Source: Jacaranda mimosifolia | Taxonomy: Eukaryota; Streptophyta; Magnoliopsida; Lamiales; Bignoniaceae | NCBI GenBank assembly: GCA_018894105.1 | Contig: CM032119.1 | Span: 13,037,246-13,101,245, forward strand | Length of the DNA stretch: 64,000 bases | Direction of reading: 5' to 3' | Part shown: in pieces, positions 59,141 through 64,000 of the stretch | Layout: every line of letters begins with the position of its first letter | Numbering within the stretch: the stretch's first letter is position 1 | Notes under the pieces: model-generated | The model's input: the letters and a program-made list of their open reading frames with translations, nothing else | Databases searched by the model: none | Told to the model about the DNA's origin: nothing | Position numbers and translations under genes: made by a program

Positions 59141-60584
59141 CAGATGTCCTCAATTCAACTAAATTTCCACATGCATCATCCGTCACTTCCTACTCCAACC
59201 ATCTTTCATTGGCGCCGACAAATTAAAGAAGTAAACCATCCATCCTCTTTCTCTCTTCGCAACGAACATAATGGTACTAGTACGTTCCAGAAACTCCCAG
59301 CAAAGTGGCAAAGATGAACAACCGAATGGTGGCCAACGACGGTAGTAATGGGTCTTGTAGCTCCAGCAACTAAAGCTTGGGAATGAAGGATGTATTCTAA
59401 CAGGCTCGGAGAGTAGAACACAATGGTATATTCAATTTTGCAAGTGGACAACCAGAGCGGAAGTAATTGTAGTGGAAAGAAGCGACAATGGTGACGACAC
59501 CAATGATTGTTTTCTTCAATTAAACAAAAATTAAGTGTCGGATCGCAAAATTGATTGGAAGATTGTGACCGATGCAACGATGTGTACCTAGAGGTGGTGG
59601 TTGCAAACAACTCTAGCGGGCGGGTAGCGATGATTTTGACAACCAAGAAGCAGAACCTCCAGAACGCCAATACGAACCCATGCGAGCTAGTTCTGGGTTA
59701 TAAATTAGCCTCAAACTCGGTCAATTTGGTAAAAAAATATTTAATCGATTAAAGGATTCCTGATTTGGTTCGATTTAATTGTTAAGCTGATTTTCATTGC
59801 AAGTTTAAGTTAATTGGACCAAAAAATTTGATTATAAACTGAAATGATCGGATAGAAATTTGATTATAAGTATGTGTAGATCCAGATTCGACAATAAGAG
59901 ACCAATTGTCATTTAATTAAGTTAATCGATACATTTGAGAAGTTAGTTTATAAAACAGTAATGAATTTTACTTGTATGGGGAGATATATTAAATTCGTGG
60001 ATAGAGGTTAGATTAGTTACCTATGGAATAAAAATATTAATTTAATTATTAATTATGAAGGTGAAATATAGGCCCAAAACTGATAAAATATGTAAATGAT
60101 AATGTTTCACTGTAATGGAATGTTTAGAAAGCCAAATGGTAAATTGGATTCTAAATTGGATTCAAAATAAGACACTAGATTATTGAACAAGCTAGAGGCA
60201 TAATGAATATAGTAATATGAATAATTAGCCATGAAAAAATAGATTATATATTTAGATGCCTCGGTACGAAGGTTAAAATGAATGAATATGACTAGAACAC
60301 TTAAATAACCATAAATATTGTTATTAAATTCTACTGTGATTAATAATTATTCATTCTCCCAATTTAATATAGGCAGTGAGGATCCAGGAATCCCAAACTA
60401 GTATGAGGCTTTTGGTGGACACTAGGACTCGAGGTGAGGTTGTAGTTTATGTTATTGTTGGGAAAAGATCATATTTGTTAATCGAAAACCTCGTTTTGTT
60501 TGTACATGTTGTACCTATTTGCAATCATCTTATGCTGAGGACTTTTTGTCGAGCTTGATGAATTCTTACCTTCTATACTCATTG

Positions 60585-60850
60585 TCCTTGTCAGCTAGTT
60601 TTGTGATTGATATTAATTTTTTTCTTAGAAATGTTATTGAGACGGTCTTGCCAACCAACTATCTTATTGTGTATCAGGGATCGTTATTTTCCCTTTTATT
60701 TGATATAGTCTTGCTGACCAATTGTCACATTGTGCTTCTGAGTTCATTGTTCTACATTATCATTGGAACGATCTTGCAAACCTATTGGTTTATCTTCATT
60801 TGAACTCATCATTTTGTAATGTTATTGGAGTGGCCTTGTTGGCTAACATG
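60585..60850 (+). repeat. 63-bp tandem repeat, four copies
   Basis: The word GTCTTGCCAACCAACT and its variants (TCTTGCTGACCAATTG, TCTTGCAAACCTATTG, CCTTGTTGGCTAACAT) recur with CTTG at 60647, 60710, 60773 and 60835. Each is preceded by an ATTATTGGA-like word. The spacing is 62-63 bp. Confidence 0.8.
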
Positions 60851-62189
60851 TTATGTGATTTGTATCGCTTTGTTCAGCATTTTGATATGTTCATGATCAA
60901 TGATTTAGAAATTCGTTTCTATTGCTGGAATTATGTTATGTAACTCTTGGGGACGCCATTGGGAAGTTTGTTACCTGTAGAGATGCCACGAGAAGTTAGG
61001 CCTAAGACTAGGCACGAAAAGAAGATTGGGCGAAATGGACTGATGGTGACTGGTTTCCTAGCTCATACCCATTTATGATCCCGACTCGTAGGTAGTAGCT
61101 GTCTGCAAGTGGCGGGATCTGATAGCCATCCAAGCCACACGTCAGTTATGTCATGCTAAGCTGATCATTCGAGAAATAGAGAGATAAGGATGTCATTATA
61201 GTAAGTTTTGTTTCTGATATGATTTGTTTTGAGGAGTAATAAGGTTGGATTTGGCCAACAACTCTACTAAGTTATCAATAATTGATTTCTGTTGTGTAAT
61301 CTCTTGTTATGTCACATCCCTATTAATGTATGTATTATTTGTTTGAATTTCTTTTTTGACAATGTATTATTCTGCGAAATTTTGATTTTTTTCTGTCATT
61401 TCATTTATCTTTACTCATTGTATATTGATTTTGTTAGAACTTTTTATCAGTTCTTCCTTCACCTTACATGTTAGATTGACCATTATATACCTTACCAAGT
61501 TACTAGGACTTATGCCTCTTTCGTGTTCTTGATTCCTTTTCCCAGCTAGGTTGTGACACGTAGCAAGGGAGCACTGCAGGCTACATTAGTGTATATAGTT
61601 TTTATTACTGGCTTTGTAATATGCAGTAGTTTGTTATGTAAAATACTATGTATGTAAGTTGAAACCTATGATGCTATGTAGATGCTTATGCTTACGAGGG
61701 TTTGATACTCGTGACGATCTTAAACTTAAGTCTGTTATGTACTTTTGGTATGTGCAAGTAAACTCAACATTTTGGCATGTATCTATTCAAGTTGCTAAAA
61801 CTTTGGTGCTAATGATATTGTAAATTTTGTTTGTAGTAATGCTATTTAAGTTATTATGGCCTTTGTGAGAACTAGTCCACGGTATCTAAGTATATAACTT
61901 GTCACATTGTCTAAGGGATGTTAAGTTTGGATTCAGTCACTTTTGATGTGAGTATTATATAAAAACAAGTTTATGGTATTGATGTTTGTGTGCAAGTAAT
62001 AGTGGCTCTTGTGGAATGTTATATAGCAGTATGCATAGTTAAGTTGAAATGATTAACTTTGAGTTGATATGGATTTATTTAATTTTGAAAAAAAAATTAG
62101 GGTTGCCATTTTGTTTTAAATTTTATGAATAAGATTAGAGTAGCACCTTGGTCCAAAGCAAGCACCTCCTGGGTGGAGCGCTACAAAAG

Positions 62190-62201
62190 TGGTATTAGAG
62201 C
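62190..62201 (+). other. Primer-binding site (initiator-Met tRNA type)
   Basis: TGGTATTAGAGC differs by one base from TGGTATCAGAGC, the complement of the plant initiator methionine tRNA 3' end used by many gypsy and copia elements. It lies 5 bp after the LTR end. Confidence 0.85.
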
Positions 62202-64000
62202 TTGGGTTAAGGAAAACCTGAGCTACACTAGAATATGATTCTCGGAGTATGGAATTCTTAGAGAAGATTAAGCTTGACCTTGGAATTGTTTAGGATGTGA
62301 ATACTTGAGTTAAAGGAAACCAAAGACATGTCAGGATATGATTCTCAGAATGTGGGATTTTGGGCAGGTAAAAGAGAAGTTTGATTGTGGGATTGAATAA
62401 AGTATGAACTTTTGGGATAATACTTGACATTAAGGAAGTGAAAGATTATGACCAGGATGGACAACCAGTGTATAACCTCTTACTCAGGTGTGTCAGGCAT
62501 ATTATCGTATAGTTGTTAGGAAGGATGGTATTGTTTGGAATTATAGCTTTATGTGCGCAATACCTGTGGGAATTGAATTTGATGAGCAAATGACTATTTT
62601 GGGAAGAATTGTATTTAGTGAGAAAAGAGTTGTTTTTGAAATCATCGTTGTGCAAGCAATATTCGTGGAAGTTGTATTTGATGAGTGGGATCATTATAGG
62701 AAAATATGTAATTGGCAAGTACATGATTAACTTAGGATGAATAAATACCTGATGTGTGCTTATGGATAAGATTTAAGTGGTATAGTTACACTGGGAAAAG
62801 TTAGTATGATAATAGCAAAGATGATTCGAATGACTATAAGACAACAATATATTGAAGAAGAGACAACAACATATGAGGTATTATTTAAAATTAGAAGAAA
62901 GATAGCGTATTGATAATGAAAGTTGTTTAATGTGACCGCAAAATGACAATGGATAAGGGAAAGGGGAAGATTGCTTGTAAGATGTGAAGTTGTAAGAAAT
63001 CGTATTGTAAGTTTGAGGAAAATAGTATCATGCCAACCATAAGATACAGGTGACTTATGTATGAAGTACGAAAATGTGAAAGGAGAATATCAAACGAGGA
63101 CCTAGCAATAATTAGAGGAGGAGACGGAGAAATATATAGGAATAACAAGGTACAATGATGATATTGATACAATAGAAGGAAAATATGAGCAGAAAGCTAA
63201 GATTAGTGTTCTGATAAGATATGGCTTCCTAATGAAACTTAAGATACGTGGTACATGGACAAAGAGTAGGGAGCAATACTTTGAAAATAGGAAACCACAT
63301 GTCGATCCTGATGGCGGAAATTTGAGATCATGGGTTATACAGTTAAGAAAATATTTACAGCATCGATGATATATCCCAAAAGATGACCAATTTATAATCT
63401 ATTATTCCTAAAGTGTGAAGCATTGTGACTCTTTAAATTTAAGGAAAAATTATATTTTAGGAAATATATCATGTGTAAACGTGGATGTGAGATTCTAACT
63501 TGGTAAGTTGATGATCACCTTAGACAGAATTGCATTCAATAGTTAGAAGATCATTTAAGACAATTGATATTTGACAATTATATCTATTAAAAAAAAAGCG
63601 AAGATTAACTTGTATAATTGTAAAATGAAAGTGGATAGGAAAGAATGGGTGAACAACCGCAACAGATGAAGGTTTTGGAAAATTATATTGTAAATTTTAA
63701 GAGAAAGGTGTAACTGTAGTGGGTTATAAGAAGCATATGTGGCAGTAGTGACAATTGAAGGGGAACATCAAATAAGGACGTGGAAATCAATGAAGAGGGA
63801 TTGGAAAATTATGTGAGAAATACGAGGTAAAGGTTTGGTATTGACATAATGGGTAGGAAATATAGATAGAAGGTAGAGATTGATGTTTTGATAAGATATA
63901 ATCGCCTATTAGAAAATGAGGATATAGAGAATATGGATGAAGAATGGAACCAATACTTTGGAATGGACAAGCATCCCGACTTTGATTAGGGAAATCAAGA
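62202..64000 (+). mobile_element. Internal leader of the Tekay/Del-like element, runs off the window
   Basis: After the primer site no gag reading frame appears in 1.8 kb. The longest open stretch (62488-62730, 80 codons) has no recognisable motif. From about 62930 the sequence is a diverged tandem duplication with a 677-bp period. The window ends before any further domain. Confidence 0.6.
62930..64000 (+). repeat. 677-bp tandem duplication, second copy incomplete
   Basis: Matching landmarks: TGATAAGATAT at 63212 and 63889, CAATACTTTG at 63274 and 63951, and a GAATATCAAACGAGGAC-like word near 63085 matched by GAACATCAAATAAGGAC near 63760. The offset is 677 bp for the two landmarks counted exactly. 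Confidence 0.75.

Larger units (their letters stand above)
58790..62185 (+). repeat. 5' LTR of a Tekay/Del-like Ty3/gypsy element
   Basis: Starts TGTAACACCCC and ends GGAGCGCTACA; length 3396 bp. A primer-binding site follows 4 bp later, which makes this a 5' LTR. It shares with the solo LTR at 26793 the AATTTAGGAAAG-TATA block and the word GGATGTATTCTAA--GGCTCG (59388 here, 27403 there), but is otherwise diverged, so the two represent related families. It carries a 63-bp tandem array. Its start abuts TTGAT at the LTR boundary of element B. Confidence 0.8.

Noticed and set aside
59206..59670. 154-codon minus-strand frame
   Set aside because: Inside the gypsy 5' LTR just after its TATA block; no recognisable protein.
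1..64000. tRNA, rRNA or known microRNA genes
   Set aside because: Scanning for A/B-box-like words and mature sequences of common plant miRNA families gave no convincing hit; weak or diverged copies cannot be excluded by eye.

Overview
This is eukaryotic DNA from a flowering plant nuclear genome, most likely a dicot. The evidence is strong AT richness, one intron-split gene, no bacterial gene layout, and many nested plant transposable elements (Ty1/copia, two Ty3/gypsy lineages, PIF/Harbinger, CACTA and Helitron-like). I cannot name the species. Only one gene looks intact: an eight-exon short-chain dehydrogenase/reductase of the TIC32-like family on the minus strand (32660-35709). It reads through to 332 residues and keeps its cofactor and catalytic motifs.

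Left part (1-22.4 kb): two broken pieces of host genes lie close together, a FRIGIDA-like fragment (minus, about 222-413) and a PYR/PYL/RCAR abscisic-acid-receptor fragment (plus, about 1047-1175). Next is a decayed Tat-lineage gypsy element (2745-9521) with gag/protease remnants, a block of degenerate repeats and a trace of an antisense ORF. A 5'-truncated copia pol (9522-13200) follows, then a two-gene PIF/Harbinger transposon remnant (from 13201): transposase 14735-15760 and a Myb/trihelix-like ORF 16130-17210.

Middle part (22.4-43 kb): a 1.24 kb CACTA element with an AAT target duplication (23037-24273), a 1.5 kb PIF/Harbinger-type element (25196-26687), a 2.78 kb solo gypsy LTR with a 5-bp target duplication (26793-29569), an inverted-repeat element (29985-30392), a small Harbinger-type MITE (30900-31268), the dehydrogenase gene, and a cluster of Helitron-like ends (38442-41150).

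Right part (43-64 kb): a second degraded copia pol with a likely 3' LTR (43065-45945), a second and inverted copy of the PIF/Harbinger-type element (48232-49369), another MITE (52068-52453), and the 3' half of a second Tat-like element whose minus strand carries a longer antisense ORF (55481-58789). A Tekay/Del-like gypsy element (58790 onward) sits exactly at that element's LTR boundary and shows a 3.4 kb 5' LTR, a primer-binding site and a 677-bp tandem duplication in its leader.

Nothing here forms an operon or pathway. The window is best read as one housekeeping-type gene in a transposon-dense stretch. All domain calls come from reading translations by eye; no database search was run. The least explained features are the antisense ORF shared by the two Tat-like elements, the complementary C14/G15 tracts in the dehydrogenase transcript, and the repeat-rich leader at the right edge.
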